Below, one piece after another: positions 1 through 10,500 of a stretch of 35,247 nucleotides of DNA. The DNA lies in assembly GCA_963169325.1 (NCBI GenBank), contig CAUJEY010000028.1, positions 1 to 35,247 on the forward strand, given 5' to 3'. Source of the stretch: Bacteroidota bacterium. Its GTDB lineage: Bacteria > Bacteroidota > Bacteroidia > Chitinophagales > Saprospiraceae. Both the position numbers and the translations under genes were made by a program. The first letter of the stretch is position 1, and every line of letters starts with the position of its first letter. A model generated the notes under the pieces. That model ran no database searches. It was not told the origin of the DNA and was given only the letters and a program-made list of their open reading frames with translations.

Positions 1-234
1 CCCCCCGATGGTTTCGACCTCCTGGATGCTTTCGGTATGCACCGCCGTGCCGCCGGTTTGGGTCGTCCATAATTTAAAGGTCATGGAATAATCGCCATCA
101 TCCACGGCGGTGCCGTCGGATTTGCTCAAAACGCCTTGTACAGAGAGCGAGGCCTGTGCCAGCAGCGCGGGCGCAGCTAAACTGAACATGCCCAGCAGCA
201 AGGCGAGCATCAGGAGCGTAGATGTTTTCTTCAT
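1..234 (-). CDS. Tail-fibre-like secreted protein, N-terminal part only (runs off the window)
   Basis: The first 78 codons of a gene that continues beyond base 1. The ATG at 234 opens a clear signal peptide (MKKTSTLLMLALLLG, ending near PALLAQ). It is followed by the N-terminal domain seen in three other proteins of the window: an S-V-Q-G-V-L-S-K motif, then DGTAVDDGDYSMTFKLW. Paralogues at 11696-13003, 13141-14457 and 22104-23672 show that this domain is normally followed by a stalk and a variable C-terminal domain, which cannot be seen here. The start is preceded by the same TTTAAATC...CTC leader found at the paralogues. It probably is an exported envelope or surface protein. It lies 89 bp downstream of the HYR adhesin gene on the same strand, so the two may be co-transcribed. 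Confidence 0.85.
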   Translation of the reverse strand, partial: MKKTSTLLMLALLLGMFSLAAPALLAQASLSVQGVLSKSDGTAVDDGDYSMTFKLWTTQTGGTAVHTESIQEVETIGG

Positions 235-323
235 GAGAGACGAGATTTAAAAATTACTGTGATTAGAGTGTCAGGTCTTCTGGCGCCATTGGTAGCGATA
301 AATGGATTACTTCTTTTGAGGCC

Positions 324-2099
324 CTAATTACCACCTCCGCAGCTGCCGGTGATGGATACATTGAATACGCAGTCGGCTTCCTGGCCGGCGTCGTTGTACG
401 CCGTCAGGTGTACGGCCACCGTACCGGGATTTACGGCCGTGCCTGGGGCAGGGATTTGCTGCACGCAGCTACCGCTGAAGTTCGCCAGGCCGGCGTAGTC
501 GCCGAGCAAGGCCTGGCAATTGTCGTCGGCTGTAAGTACCGGCGCCGATGTGGGGCAGGTGATGGCGGGCGGGGTGTTATTGTTGTTGCTCAATGTCACG
601 GTCACCTCGAAGGAGCAGGTACTGGTGAGGTTAACGGCATCGGTGGCCTTCCAGACATTGGTTGTCGTTCCTACCGGGTAAACAGCGCCGGAGGGCAGGC
701 CGCTTTGCAATACGACGGATGGCACTGAACAATTGTCCGTAGCCGTCGGTGTAGCGTAGTTTACTACGGCACTGCATACCGGATTGTTGTCGATGCTGAT
801 GTTGGCCGGGCAGGTGATGTTGGGCGGGGTAACATCCGTGCCCGTACCTTGCGTCACCTTTATGGAAACCGTTCGGGGGCAGGGATGGACGTCGTCTGCA
901 ATAGAACAATACAGGGTGCTGACGCCCAACGGCAGGTTGGTTGGCGTAAACGTATTCGAAGCCTGGTTGTAGGTACCCGCGGGTATGCTCAACGCCTGGT
1001 CCTGGTACCAGGTGCTGCCGACAGTAAAGCTGAGTGCGCCACCTTTTTGCAAAGCATTTGGGAAAAACGGGCAGTTCGAGGTGATCGGCGCCACGATGAG
1101 ATCGTTGTTCGTAACATTTGGCACGGGGCTGCCCTGCGGGTACTCAAGGATGCCGTTGTTGGTGAAGGCGCCGTTGTTGGTATGCGCAGCGGCAGTGTTG
1201 ATCGTGAAGAGGCCGGCATTGGTGATGACAGCCGTGGAGGAACTGATCACATTGTCGAAAAGCGATATCTTCCCACAGGGATCATTTCGCAAACTAGAGC
1301 CGACGCACCTAATGCCGTTTTCGCCGATGCTTCCTAAAATAGCGCCGATACTGATGGAACCTTTATTCGTAAAGCCTTGTGGATTTTGGAGGAGCAGCCC
1401 ACTTCTTGCTACCCGATCAATCGTGATGTTCCCCCCTCCTTCGTTTACAAAAAGGCCTTCCTCCGACCACAAACCGTAGCCTAAAATTTGGGCAATCCCT
1501 CCGATGGTGATGGAGGCCTTGTTGGTGAAGGAAGCATAATTTATGAGCGCACCAGTTAAATTTCCCGTACGGTCAATGGTAATGGTTCCGCTTTCGTTCA
1601 CAAAAGTGCCTTCGTTATGAATACCAGAACTAGGGATATTTCCTGTGTTCCCGATTTGGAGCGTCCCCTTGTTGGTAAAAGAACCGCCCCCACGCAGGTC
1701 TAGCCCGTAAAACTGACTGTTGTCGTTGATGCTGATCGTTCCATTGTTCTCTACTGTGCCGAAAATATCAAATCCTCTGCCGGCGGCACCTGAAATCGCC
1801 AGCGACCCGCCGGCGGCTACTATGAGACTACTGCCCACTTGCATCGTAACCTTTTTAGTGGCAGCGGCCCCGCTAAGAACGGGGTCGTTAGCCACATCTG
1901 GGATGGTGACAGAACCCGTCGCCAGCGGGACGGCTCCCCCCGACCAGTTGCCGGGTGTGTTCCAATCGGTGTTGACGGCGCCTGTCCAGGTTTGGGCGGA
2001 AAGTACCTGCATCGCAAAAAGGAAGAGCAGGGTGAAGAGGGGAGCCTTTTGCAGGGCGATACCGGCGCCGGGGTGCGCGATGGAAAAATCCTTTTTCAT
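324..2099 (-). CDS. Secreted adhesin-like protein with repeat-rich passenger and two HYR domains
   Basis: 591 aa from the ATG at 2099. The frame is open for 73 more codons upstream, but only this start gives a signal peptide (hydrophobic stretch LFTLLFLFAMQVLSAQ) and the shared leader. After a TWTGAVNTDWNTPGNWSGG segment, typical of repeat-rich Bacteroidota surface proteins, residues about 100-370 carry imperfect beta-helix-like repeats (F-T-N-K-G-x-I-x-I-G, F-V-N-E-G). Residues about 430-590 contain two HYR-type immunoglobulin-like domains: PPNITCPANISI...ATDNCS and PAITCPTSAPVLT. HYR domains are linked to adhesion. The protein ends in SGSCGGGN with no recognisable type IX sorting domain, so it may stop short of its relatives, stay periplasmic or be exported another way. 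Adhesion is inferred from the domains. Confidence 0.82.
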   Translation of the reverse strand: MKKDFSIAHPGAGIALQKAPLFTLLFLFAMQVLSAQTWTGAVNTDWNTPGNWSGGAVPLATGSVTIPDVANDPVLSGAAATKKVTMQVGSSLIVAAGGSLAISGAAGRGFDIFGTVENNGTISINDNSQFYGLDLRGGGSFTNKGTLQIGNTGNIPSSGIHNEGTFVNESGTITIDRTGNLTGALINYASFTNKASITIGGIAQILGYGLWSEEGLFVNEGGGNITIDRVARSGLLLQNPQGFTNKGSISIGAILGSIGENGIRCVGSSLRNDPCGKISLFDNVISSSTAVITNAGLFTINTAAAHTNNGAFTNNGILEYPQGSPVPNVTNNDLIVAPITSNCPFFPNALQKGGALSFTVGSTWYQDQALSIPAGTYNQASNTFTPTNLPLGVSTLYCSIADDVHPCPRTVSIKVTQGTGTDVTPPNITCPANISIDNNPVCSAVVNYATPTATDNCSVPSVVLQSGLPSGAVYPVGTTTNVWKATDAVNLTSTCSFEVTVTLSNNNNTPPAITCPTSAPVLTADDNCQALLGDYAGLANFSGSCVQQIPAPGTAVNPGTVAVHLTAYNDAGQEADCVFNVSITGSCGGGN

Positions 2100-2315
2100 G
2101 AGAATCGATGATTTAAAATATATTAAAGCGGCGTACGCCGTAAAAACAGTATAGCGATCAGGGGTACCTGAACCAGGCAAAGGCGCAGCATTTTCTTTGC
2201 GGGGAAGGGGTGCTGTGCCTTGGCTTGTACTTGATGCGCGCATCCTGCGAGCGCAAAGGAGGCAAAAAGGATTGGAATAGGGTAGAAAAAGGGCGTGACA
2301 AAAGCGTGACATTTT

Positions 2316-2411
2316 CACCCCCAGCCCCTAAAGGGGGGTGATCGCGGGGTAATGGAAACGTGTCCGGCTATTTTAGCCCACGATCAACTCCCCTTTAGGG
2401 GTTGGGGGTGG
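2316..2411. repeat. Intergenic inverted repeat overlapping the end of the TPR/HTH gene
   Basis: Left arm 2316-2344 and right arm 2381-2411 are near-perfect reverse complements (core CCCCTAAAGGGG, with flanking ACCCCCA and GATC). They are separated by about 36 bp. The right arm runs into the 3' end of the regulator gene, supplying its stop codon and its low-complexity tail SPSPTPNP. It lies between two tandem minus-strand genes and could act as a terminator for the upstream one. The sequence resembles the C-rich dispersed repeats common between genes in Bacteroidota. Confidence 0.75.
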
Positions 2412-4161
2412 GACTGGGGCTGGGGTTCCCCTTCCGCCGCAGCCGCGCCCGCTTTTGCCGCACGGTGTTGTCCGACACCCCGAGCATACGCGCCATTTCG
2501 CGGGTACTGAGTTGGAGTTTTTCCAAAACGAGGTAGCGCAGTTCGCCGGGGGTGAGGCCCGGGTACAAGGCTTTTTGATCGTCTATAAATCCGGGGAAAG
2601 CTTTTTCAAATACTGCCCGGAAGCGCTGCCAGTCTTCTTCGGTGAGGATGGTGCTGCCGAAGAGTTGTTCGAGGTATCGGCTTTGTTCGCCGGCAGCGGA
2701 AAAGCGTTGCAGTTCCGTGCGCAGGTTTTCCACCAGATCGGCTTTTTCCCGAAAGTGGTTCACCATGACCGACAGGTCGTTTTGGGCGGTTGCCAGTTCT
2801 GCTTGCTTTTGCCGGCGCAGGTAGCGCTGGCGGTGAAACCAGGCGTACATCAGCAGCAGCACGAGCGCCAGGATGATGAAAGCGGCGTTGCGCAGCAGTT
2901 TTTGCAGTTCTTTTTCGCTCTCCACCAACTGGAGTTTGGCGGCGTATTTTTCGGCTTCGAGGCGTTGTTTGATGAATTCGTATTTCTGGATTTGGTTGCG
3001 CTGGTCAAAACTATCCTGCAATACTGCGGCGAGTTTAGAGAACCGCAGGACTCCGGGGGCATTGCCCCGCATCTCGTAGTAGCGAGCGTAGTTTTCGTAG
3101 AATTTGATGTGTTTGAAGACTTTTATCTTCCACCCGTTGCCAATTTTTTCTTTTATCCCGGCAGCGCGTTGCAGGAGCATACCTGCCTGATCCAGTTTGC
3201 CAAGCGCCATTTTGATGGCTACATAGACATTCAACGCCTCGTATTCGGCTATGTAGGCATAGATATCGGTGTTGGCCTCTTCCCTTTTTGCCCACGCATA
3301 ACCCGCATCCGCATAAGACTCCACCCCCGCGGTGTCGCCCTGTTCGAGGCGCATTTCAGCGATGCTGAGCAGCGAAAATCCTTGCCAAAACCGGCTTCTC
3401 CAGTGTTGTTTTGGGTCTTCGTCCTGAACGTTCTGATTAAAATGCCTGATCTTCTGTGCATATTCGATGGCTTTGGGAAAGTCCTTTTTTTGCTCCTGCC
3501 AGTAGATTCGAAGAAGATTGAGCACAGTAGTATAATGTAATTGGTTTTTAGGGAGAGGCTGTATAACATGTTCGGCAACAGATAAATACCGGTATGCCTC
3601 TTCGTAGTCCTCCATGTCCCACATGAACTTGCAGCAGTACCGTAAAATAAATTCATAATCGTAATCCCCGAATTGATCGAACCCCAATGCCTTCATTTTT
3701 TCAAAAGTCCGCTGGATTTCGACGTACATCTTTTCGCGGGGAAATCCCCGGTTTACAAACTCCATGTATTTGAGATAAAAACGCCCGGCTACCTCCTCTA
3801 CATCGAAGCCGTCCTGTCTGGCTGCTGCTTCCATTTCGGCCAACGCGGCAATAAAGTTATTTATTCGTAACTCGCTGTCCCGAGGGTTTAACAAGACGCG
3901 CTCCGTGTAGCGGCGATAAAGTACCGCCAGTAAAGCGCGGGTATCTTTTTCTTCCAAACTGAGCTCTCGTAAGCGCTTCAATACTTGATGCGCAGTAGCC
4001 GAGTCCATTTTCGCAAAGGAAAAATCATGCACAAAACGGAAGCGCCCGGCATCGGACATCGCGTGGAAGGCCCGTTCGTCCAGACTCTGGGACTGCCCAA
4101 AGGCAATTTGCTGCAATATGCAGCAGATCAATAACAGGCTAACGCGTTCGTATCGCGGCAT
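2395..4161 (-). CDS. Membrane-anchored TPR regulator with C-terminal LuxR-like helix-turn-helix
   Basis: 588 aa. It begins with a signal peptide or signal anchor (VSLLLICCILQQIAFGQ). A long alpha-helical TPR-like region follows (about 30-410), then a single transmembrane helix (about 425-443, AAFIILALVLLLMYAW). Next come a basic juxtamembrane stretch and coiled coil (about 444-490). The C-terminal domain (about 530-577) reads GLTPGELRYLVLEKLQ...REMARMLGVSDNTVRQKR, a LuxR/GerE-like helix-turn-helix. The predicted topology puts the TPR sensor in the periplasm and the DNA-binding domain in the cytoplasm. This architecture is frequent in Bacteroidota. No kinase or receiver domain is present, so signalling is presumably direct. 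The last residues (SPSPTPNP) come from an intergenic repeat. It is flanked by surface-protein genes, which may be targets (inference only). Confidence 0.85.
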   Translation of the reverse strand: MPRYERVSLLLICCILQQIAFGQSQSLDERAFHAMSDAGRFRFVHDFSFAKMDSATAHQVLKRLRELSLEEKDTRALLAVLYRRYTERVLLNPRDSELRINNFIAALAEMEAAARQDGFDVEEVAGRFYLKYMEFVNRGFPREKMYVEIQRTFEKMKALGFDQFGDYDYEFILRYCCKFMWDMEDYEEAYRYLSVAEHVIQPLPKNQLHYTTVLNLLRIYWQEQKKDFPKAIEYAQKIRHFNQNVQDEDPKQHWRSRFWQGFSLLSIAEMRLEQGDTAGVESYADAGYAWAKREEANTDIYAYIAEYEALNVYVAIKMALGKLDQAGMLLQRAAGIKEKIGNGWKIKVFKHIKFYENYARYYEMRGNAPGVLRFSKLAAVLQDSFDQRNQIQKYEFIKQRLEAEKYAAKLQLVESEKELQKLLRNAAFIILALVLLLMYAWFHRQRYLRRQKQAELATAQNDLSVMVNHFREKADLVENLRTELQRFSAAGEQSRYLEQLFGSTILTEEDWQRFRAVFEKAFPGFIDDQKALYPGLTPGELRYLVLEKLQLSTREMARMLGVSDNTVRQKRARLRRKGNPSPSPTPNP

Positions 4162-4256
4162 TGATATCTAAGAATCGGGCTGAAAAAGTGCTACAAAGCA
4201 AAGTGATTTTTTTGCAACAGCCAATATATCCCCGAAAGCCGGATGCGGTTATCAAC

Positions 4257-4297
4257 AAAAGAGCCTCCGAAGCGAATTTTGCTTCGGAGGCTCTTTT
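4257..4297 (-). terminator. Intrinsic terminator downstream of giant gene A (copy 1)
   Basis: A perfect 17-bp stem (AAAAGAGCCTCCGAAGC with its complement) around a 7-nt loop. The stem ends in runs of A and T, so it can terminate on both strands. It lies about 250 bp beyond the stop of giant gene A. A near-identical hairpin follows giant gene B at 14643-14682. Confidence 0.85.
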
Positions 4298-4354
4298 GTT
4301 ATTTTGTGAAAATTCGTCCGCGCTGCGTCTGGCGCGCTACGTTTGTCATTCCGA
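4298..4354. repeat. Direct repeat, copy 1 (matches 14683-14739)
   Basis: The roughly 55 bp following the terminator hairpin (GTTATTTTGTGAAAA...TCATTCCG) recurs almost exactly at 14683-14739, in the same position relative to the second giant gene. Together with the terminator it marks the end of a duplicated unit or of a dispersed repeat. Confidence 0.75.
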
Positions 4355-4470
4355 AGGAACCTGTCCGATCTAGGACGGGCCACCGCAGTTTGCCGCTCGC
4401 AGATTCGTCCGTAGAGCGGGATTTTTGAACCACTTTAGTACACATTAGGGCACATTAGGCTATATGCCTC

Positions 4471-4543
4471 AATGACCTAATGACCAATGGCCTAATGACC
4501 AAATGACCAATGACCAAATGACCAAATGACCAAATGGCCAAAT
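4471..4543. repeat. Short tandem repeat array, 7-8 bp AATGACC-type units
   Basis: About nine head-to-tail units of AATGACC, (A)AATGACC or TAATGACC fill 4471-4543, ending just before the stop codon of giant gene A. A few related units (ATGACCTAATGACCTAAT) occur at 14611-14628. A comparable degenerate run, AACCAATTAACC..., lies at 14748-14778 beside the end of giant gene B. No coding role is seen. Confidence 0.8.
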
Positions 4544-4549
4544 CCCCCT

Positions 4550-7500
4550 TCACGGCAACCTTTGCAACACCACCTTCCTGCTCACACTCCCCGCTTCCGT
4601 CTGCAAACGCACCATGTACACCCCACTACTCAACCACGAACCCGTATCCGAACGGCCGTTCCAGATCGTCGTGTTCAGCCCGGCAACCGCCGAAACCGGA
4701 CGGCGCAGCACCTCGCGGCCCTGCGCGTCGGTGATCGTGAGCGTCACCTCTTCTGCCTTCGGCAAAACAAATTGCAGCGTCGTTTCGCGGCTGAACGGGT
4801 TGGGCTGAACGTCGAATGCCCGCTCGTCCTCCAGGCTCATGTCTGTGCCCGTGGTCAGCCATTCAAACGGCACCGGGGTTTCAATACTGCCCTGGTGCAG
4901 GTCGGGCGAGAAGAACATCGTTTCCGTCAGGTCATGCACTGTGCCGGTCTCATCGTCGTACAGTTTGAAACGCAGCAGTTCGCCCGCCGTATTGGCGTAG
5001 GTGGTCAGGAAAAACAGGTGTGCGTCCAGTGGTTCGATATAGATCGCCTGCGCGGACCCGCGCACTTCAGCGCCGGCGAAGGCGCCCAGTTCCATGTTGC
5101 TCGTGGTGACATTGGATCCGTTGGCGCGCAACATGCCGATTAGCGTACTGCTGTGCTCATATTGTGTCGGATTCACCGTCCAGTAGCTCGCAGGCGGCGC
5201 TTCCCCGCGGGCCTGCACCGGATTTTTGCCGCCGAAAGGACTGGGCGGCGGCGGGTAGGTCAACGTTCCGGGATTCGCCAGTTTGATTTGGTAGCCGTTG
5301 GGCGGCGACAGGTATTTCAAATTGCCCACCCAGCCGAAGGCCGGGTTGATGTATTGCGCAAAAGCGAACTGGCTCTTGGCTACGTCGCCGATCTGCGCAG
5401 GCAGGGACGACAACGCGTCGTTGATCGGCAATGCGTAATTGGGCACATACCCGATCCAGTTCCAGCCGGATACTACCGGGATGTTCGTGGTGAGCGGGTC
5501 TATCGGTGTGCCCTGCATGCGCAACGTATCGGGCACGTCGGCCCGGTAGATGTACATCGTGGTATTGTTCAGATTGGTCAACGAACCGAACCAGCCGCCG
5601 CTGTACTGCGAAAACGCCGTCTGGCTTTTCATCAGGTCGTTGGCCGGCTGTTTGAGCGAAGCCAGGGCTGCGGTCAGGCTGTTGTCGGGGAATGCCAGGT
5701 TGAACGACAACCAGTTCCAGCCGTAACTAATCGGCACCTCACGCAGCAGCAAGCCGGCAGTGTGTACGATTTGCGGGTTGGTCGGGATACCGATGACGTT
5801 GTCGGGTTGAAAAGTGAAACTTTCCACCACCGAACCGTACCGTTGGCACGCCGAAGCATCCCAAACTTCTATGCGCACGGGCTTGAGCACGTCGCCCGGG
5901 TCGCCGTAAACGGTGAGGTAGGCTAAGTACGCACCCACCTGCGGGACATACTGTACGTGGCCGCGGCCGCGCAATTCGTCGTCGATGTATGCCGCTGCGA
6001 TGTCCTCCGGGTCGGTGGAGAATACGCCCTCCACATCGAGTTTGAGCACTAAGCTCATGGAGTTTTCATACAAGCCCGGATTGAAAGTGCCGTAAGGCGG
6101 GCGGCACACGACGCGTACGCCGAGGGGCAGGCCTTCGTCGCCGCCCATAAAGAAGGGGTTTTGGCCGGTTTCCGTGCGCAGCACGATAGAATCCGACCAG
6201 TGGCCGAAAGCCAAGGTGGAGTCTACGATGAAACTGATGGGCCGGGTCTCGTTGGGCGCCAGTGTGCCCTGGTCGGGCACTATCTGCACCCAATCGGGCG
6301 CATTCAGGATAGTAAACGGCACGGGGTAGCCGCCCCGGTTGTGGATGCCGGCAATGCTGGTCTTGGGTTCGTTCTCGAATTTGGTGATGCCGATGCTGTC
6401 GGTCAGCCAGCCGAGTTCGTTACGATCCACATAGAATTCCCACGGGAAGTAGGTGCTTTTGTTGCCCACCAGGTCTTCGATGTCGCGTAATTCGGCGCGC
6501 AGGATGTGGTTTTCCAAAAATTTATTGGCCACGTTCGGGTTCAGGTCCATCACGATCTTATTCTCGAAGCAGGTGGTGTAAATGTCACGATAACTGTTCG
6601 TTGTGACATCGAACAGTTTTACGTCATCCACCGGATTCAACTTGTCGCAGTTGACGTGCTGATTGAATGTAAAGGAGATTTCGTCGCCCACGTGATACAC
6701 GCCATCGGAGGGTTGCGGAATGCCCACGAGGCTGGGCGGTTCGCGGTCGATGCGGCCTTTGATGATGTCGGAAAAGCCGGGTTTGTCGCTGGCATCGCCG
6801 GTGCAGACCGCCCAGGCGTGTATTTCGTACGGGCCGTCGGCCAACCCCGCGGTTTCCCAGATGAACTGGGTAAAATCAGGTTGTAGCAGCAACGTATCGG
6901 GGCTGTTGGGCGGCGTGACGAAGCCCGACCATTTCGGATTGTATGCTTCATAAATGCCGGTCGGGGTGGGTAAGTTGATCCAGGCTCCAGTGCCGTCGGA
7001 ACGGCGATACTGCAACCGGATGAGTTGAAAATCGGGTGAGTTCAGGTCGTAACCCGATACCGTAATGCGACGTTTCGTGCCTGGCTGTAGCGTGTCATTG
7101 GTAATCACCACCCAGTTTTGTTCCGGCACATTGATCTTCACTTCGCTACACGGACGGATGAAATTCACGCCAAGATCAATATAGGAGAAGAAATTTGTGT
7201 CGCCGGCCAAGGGCAGCGATAACGCGAAGTTGCGGGCCATTTCACACTCCGATACCAGCGCGACACGCAGGCCCTCGTATTCGTAGGCCACCGGCCCGCG
7301 CTCCACCGTGAGGGTGACGGGGGTTGAGGTGCCATAAGGTACGATGTACTGTATGGTGTTATTATTCAGCTGCTGACCGTTCAATTTGATAATGGCGCCA
7401 TCCGGGTTGTTGGAGGCAATGGCGGTGAAGCCATACGTCCAGTCCTCATTGGAAGCACTCAAATTACCGAGGTTTAGATTGAACACCGCCGGTTCGTTGG

Positions 7501-10500
7501 CCGGTACGTTGACGGCTGTGAACTGCGAACCCAGGCCCAGTTGCAGGTTCGGCCCTTCCCGGTTGGCAGTACCGGGTTCCCAGGGGCAGGACGACTGGCC
7601 TGCCCGCAGCCGGAACACCGGCGTTTTGTAAATCGAGTCCATGGCCACATCTACGGTGAAGGCATCGCCGGGGTCGTCATCTTTAAGCGTGTACCCGGTG
7701 GTCAGACCCTTTTCGGTGCCGTTTTCTGTTTTCCAGGTATTGCTGGACTTCACCAGTGCATCTATCTTAAACTTGGCGCCGACATTATCAAATTCAAATC
7801 CGAACGTGGTACCAATTTTCGAATCGGTATTCACCCCGTTCTGATCGCTGTTGGTGTCGGTGGTATCGGCTGTTTCGGAGTACTCATATTGCACGCCGGC
7901 GTCGAAGGAGAGGTTGCGGATTAATTTCGCTTTTTCCTTTAGGGTGTCGTTCCGGGCAATGATTGCCTCCCACCGGCTTATGGACTCTGTATAGTTGGCT
8001 ACGCTGGCGGAATCGGAATTCGGGTCGGCCGCCAGGGCCCCCAAATAGCGGATGACATTGTTTTTAATGTTGAACTCGGAGTAAATGAACGTGGTGGCAA
8101 AGTTGCCCGGCTGCACTTCGACAATCTGCTTGACATCCACCGTGCAGGTGTCGAACGAAACCTTGTCGGCAAACCCAAAGATCAGGTTGATGGCCTCCCC
8201 CACGTACAAGTCGCCGCCGCGTTCGCCGCCAACGATCAGGCCGCCATCGCTGGTGGAAATTTTGTTGTTGAAACTGACGCAGGTCTGGAACGAATTGGAG
8301 GTAACCTTTTGATAGGTCACTTCGGTTTCGATGTTCGCCTGGAAATCCGGATCCACGGTGATGACCTTGCCGACGCCAAAAGGCGCCACAACAAATACAA
8401 TGGTCGGCGCAACTTCGATTTCCACACTTCCACTTACACCGGTCTCCACTTCCATCGAAAGTTCGGTGGTCTTACACACCTTTTCGGTCTTTTCAATATA
8501 CGACGAACTGCCGTCGCCCGGCGGATCGCGCAGGATGACGGAGGGCATCAAGGGCATCATCGTCGTGAAGGTGTTCAGTTTGTTCCGAACGCCGGTTACG
8601 ATAGCCTGTTTGACCAAACTGCCGATACGTCCCGCCGGTACGGAGGTGGCGATGACCTGCATGGTTTTGATATACGGCGGCGAGGGGTTGGGGTTGCCCA
8701 CCAGGAACTTGTACTGCAAGTTGCCACCACTCATGGCCGTATCTAAGGTCATATCCGCAAAACCGTTGATAATTTGAATATTAGCGGTATCTAAGTAGCA
8801 TATCCCGTCGTCCGACAGCGTGGCGATGTAGGTCTCCTTGACCCGAATGTTTACCGTGACGTATTCGCCTTTGTCCAGCACGATCACCTCGGGGCTGCAA
8901 CCCGGCACAGGTTCTAATCCGCTGGAAATTTCTACTTCCGGCGGCGCCACATAAGTAAAGTCAATGGTCGTATCGGCTTTGGTCAGGTTCACGGTAGAGC
9001 CGCCCTGCACCTGAAAGGCGGTCTTGATGTTGTCGTCGGAGTGTTCGATAACGGCCACAGTCATCTGTTCGAGCGGTGGCAGCTCCAAAAACTCAAACAT
9101 CCCCTCCTGGTTGTCAATGGTAATGGCCCGCACGAGGCAACCGTCCACCGAGCGCACCTCCACCACGCACACCGTGCCCTGGTTTTGGGCATCGCCGGCG
9201 GGCGCCTTGATAATGGATTTTTTGCAATCCGGCTTGCTGCCGCCGGCCACTTGACCGCTCACTTTTCGCGTGGTCATATCGTTGAACAAAATGCCGGCGA
9301 TGGGGCTGTTCACATTGCTCACGGTCCAAAGCTGTGGCTCGAAAACATGGTCTTCAAATACCGGGCGGAGCTCGGCAGTAGTACCGGGGTCGAAATCAAT
9401 GATGAATTTGCCCGTGGAATCCGTGTAAATGCGCGGGGAATACGACGCGCCGTTGACCAAAATTTCCACATTGGGGGCAAAGCAGTCGGTGTTTTTGTAG
9501 CGGACGAAGCCGGTAACTGGTATGGCCGAGCGGTCCAAAAAGTCCACCTGGTCCACCGAGGTAACACTGGGGTTCAGGGTTACCTGCCGGGTGACGGGGG
9601 TGAAAATGTGCGGCGTGGTCATTTGCCGGGCGGCAAAGGGCGTCCAGTCGGCGCCGAGGTTGGTGCCGAAAGGCAGCAACACCGAACCGTTGTTGTTCAG
9701 GCGGTTGCCGTTGCCCTCATTGATGCCGAAATAGACGCGCAAGCCTTTGGCCTGCATGTCGCGCGGGTTCTGGAAGTGGTCGAGAATCGCGGGGACGCTC
9801 AGCGTGGTATCGTATAGGGCCACTTCGTCTATGAGGCCGCCGTAGTAGTCGGTACGGCCCATGCCGCTCGGACGGGCGCCGAGATACCAGGGCTCGGCGG
9901 TGTCCGACCAGTTGCCGGTAATACCGAGGAAGGTATGGCTGCCGAGCGGAACGCCGTTTTTGTAGGCCGTCACCAGCAATTCGTTGTCGGTGGTCGTAGT
10001 ATCCAGCGTAAAAGCCAAATGCTGATAACCCATGCCCAGGTCTCCGAAATTGTGTTCCTGGCCGTTCAGATAAAACCAGAGTTCACTCATCAGGCCGTTT
10101 TGTTTGAGCAGAAGGCGGAAGTCGTTGCCCGGCCAGCGCTTGCTGATCACGCATTGCTCGCCGTCGGGGCCGGCGCTGTTCACCCACAGTTCCAACGTGG
10201 CCCTGGGGGTCACGGAGAAATCGGGCAATTCGGCATAATCTTCTTCGCTGCGCACAAACTTGAGTGCCCGGTACAGGTAAAAATCCTTCATCGGCTCGGC
10301 TAAGAAGGTCGTGCCTGTGCCGTAACTGGCCGATTCGATGCGATAGTAGCCGTCCTGGTTGGTTTTGCCCATCGTGCGCACATTCGGGCGATCCAGTTTG
10401 AAAGTGGAACCGCAGAGGTATAGTCTGTGGCGCTTGAGGATGTCGAAGGATTTCGAGCCTTTTTCCTCGTCGAACTTCCAGTAGTGGGTAAGGTTAGGCG

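Larger units (their letters stand above)
4162..4549. other. Gene-free region between giant gene A and the TPR/HTH gene
   Basis: 388 bp with no credible gene. Bases 4162-4256 must hold the leader and promoter of the regulator; no TAnnTTTG box is convincing there. A strong hairpin follows (4257-4297), then flank shared with 14683-14739. After that come a CATTCCGAAGGAACCT-type dispersed repeat near 4346-4370 and a run of short tandem repeats (4471-4543) just past the end of the giant gene. Confidence 0.7.

Noticed and set aside
2455-3540. 361-codon plus-strand frame opposite the TPR/HTH gene
   Set aside because: The minus-strand product has a coherent signal-TPR-TM-HTH architecture, whereas the plus-strand product is low-complexity and Phe/Val-rich.
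4161-4373. Small plus-strand frames of 60-70 codons in the gap at 4161-4428
   Set aside because: They read through the terminator hairpin and dispersed repeats, with no start context or conserved product.
5153-5926. Long open frame on the plus strand inside giant gene A (and similar ones such as 9041-9817, 18053-19165, 19961-20752)
   Set aside because: These lie fully antisense to giant genes with clear domains, have no recognisable domain or signal peptide, and are expected by chance in GC-rich coding DNA.
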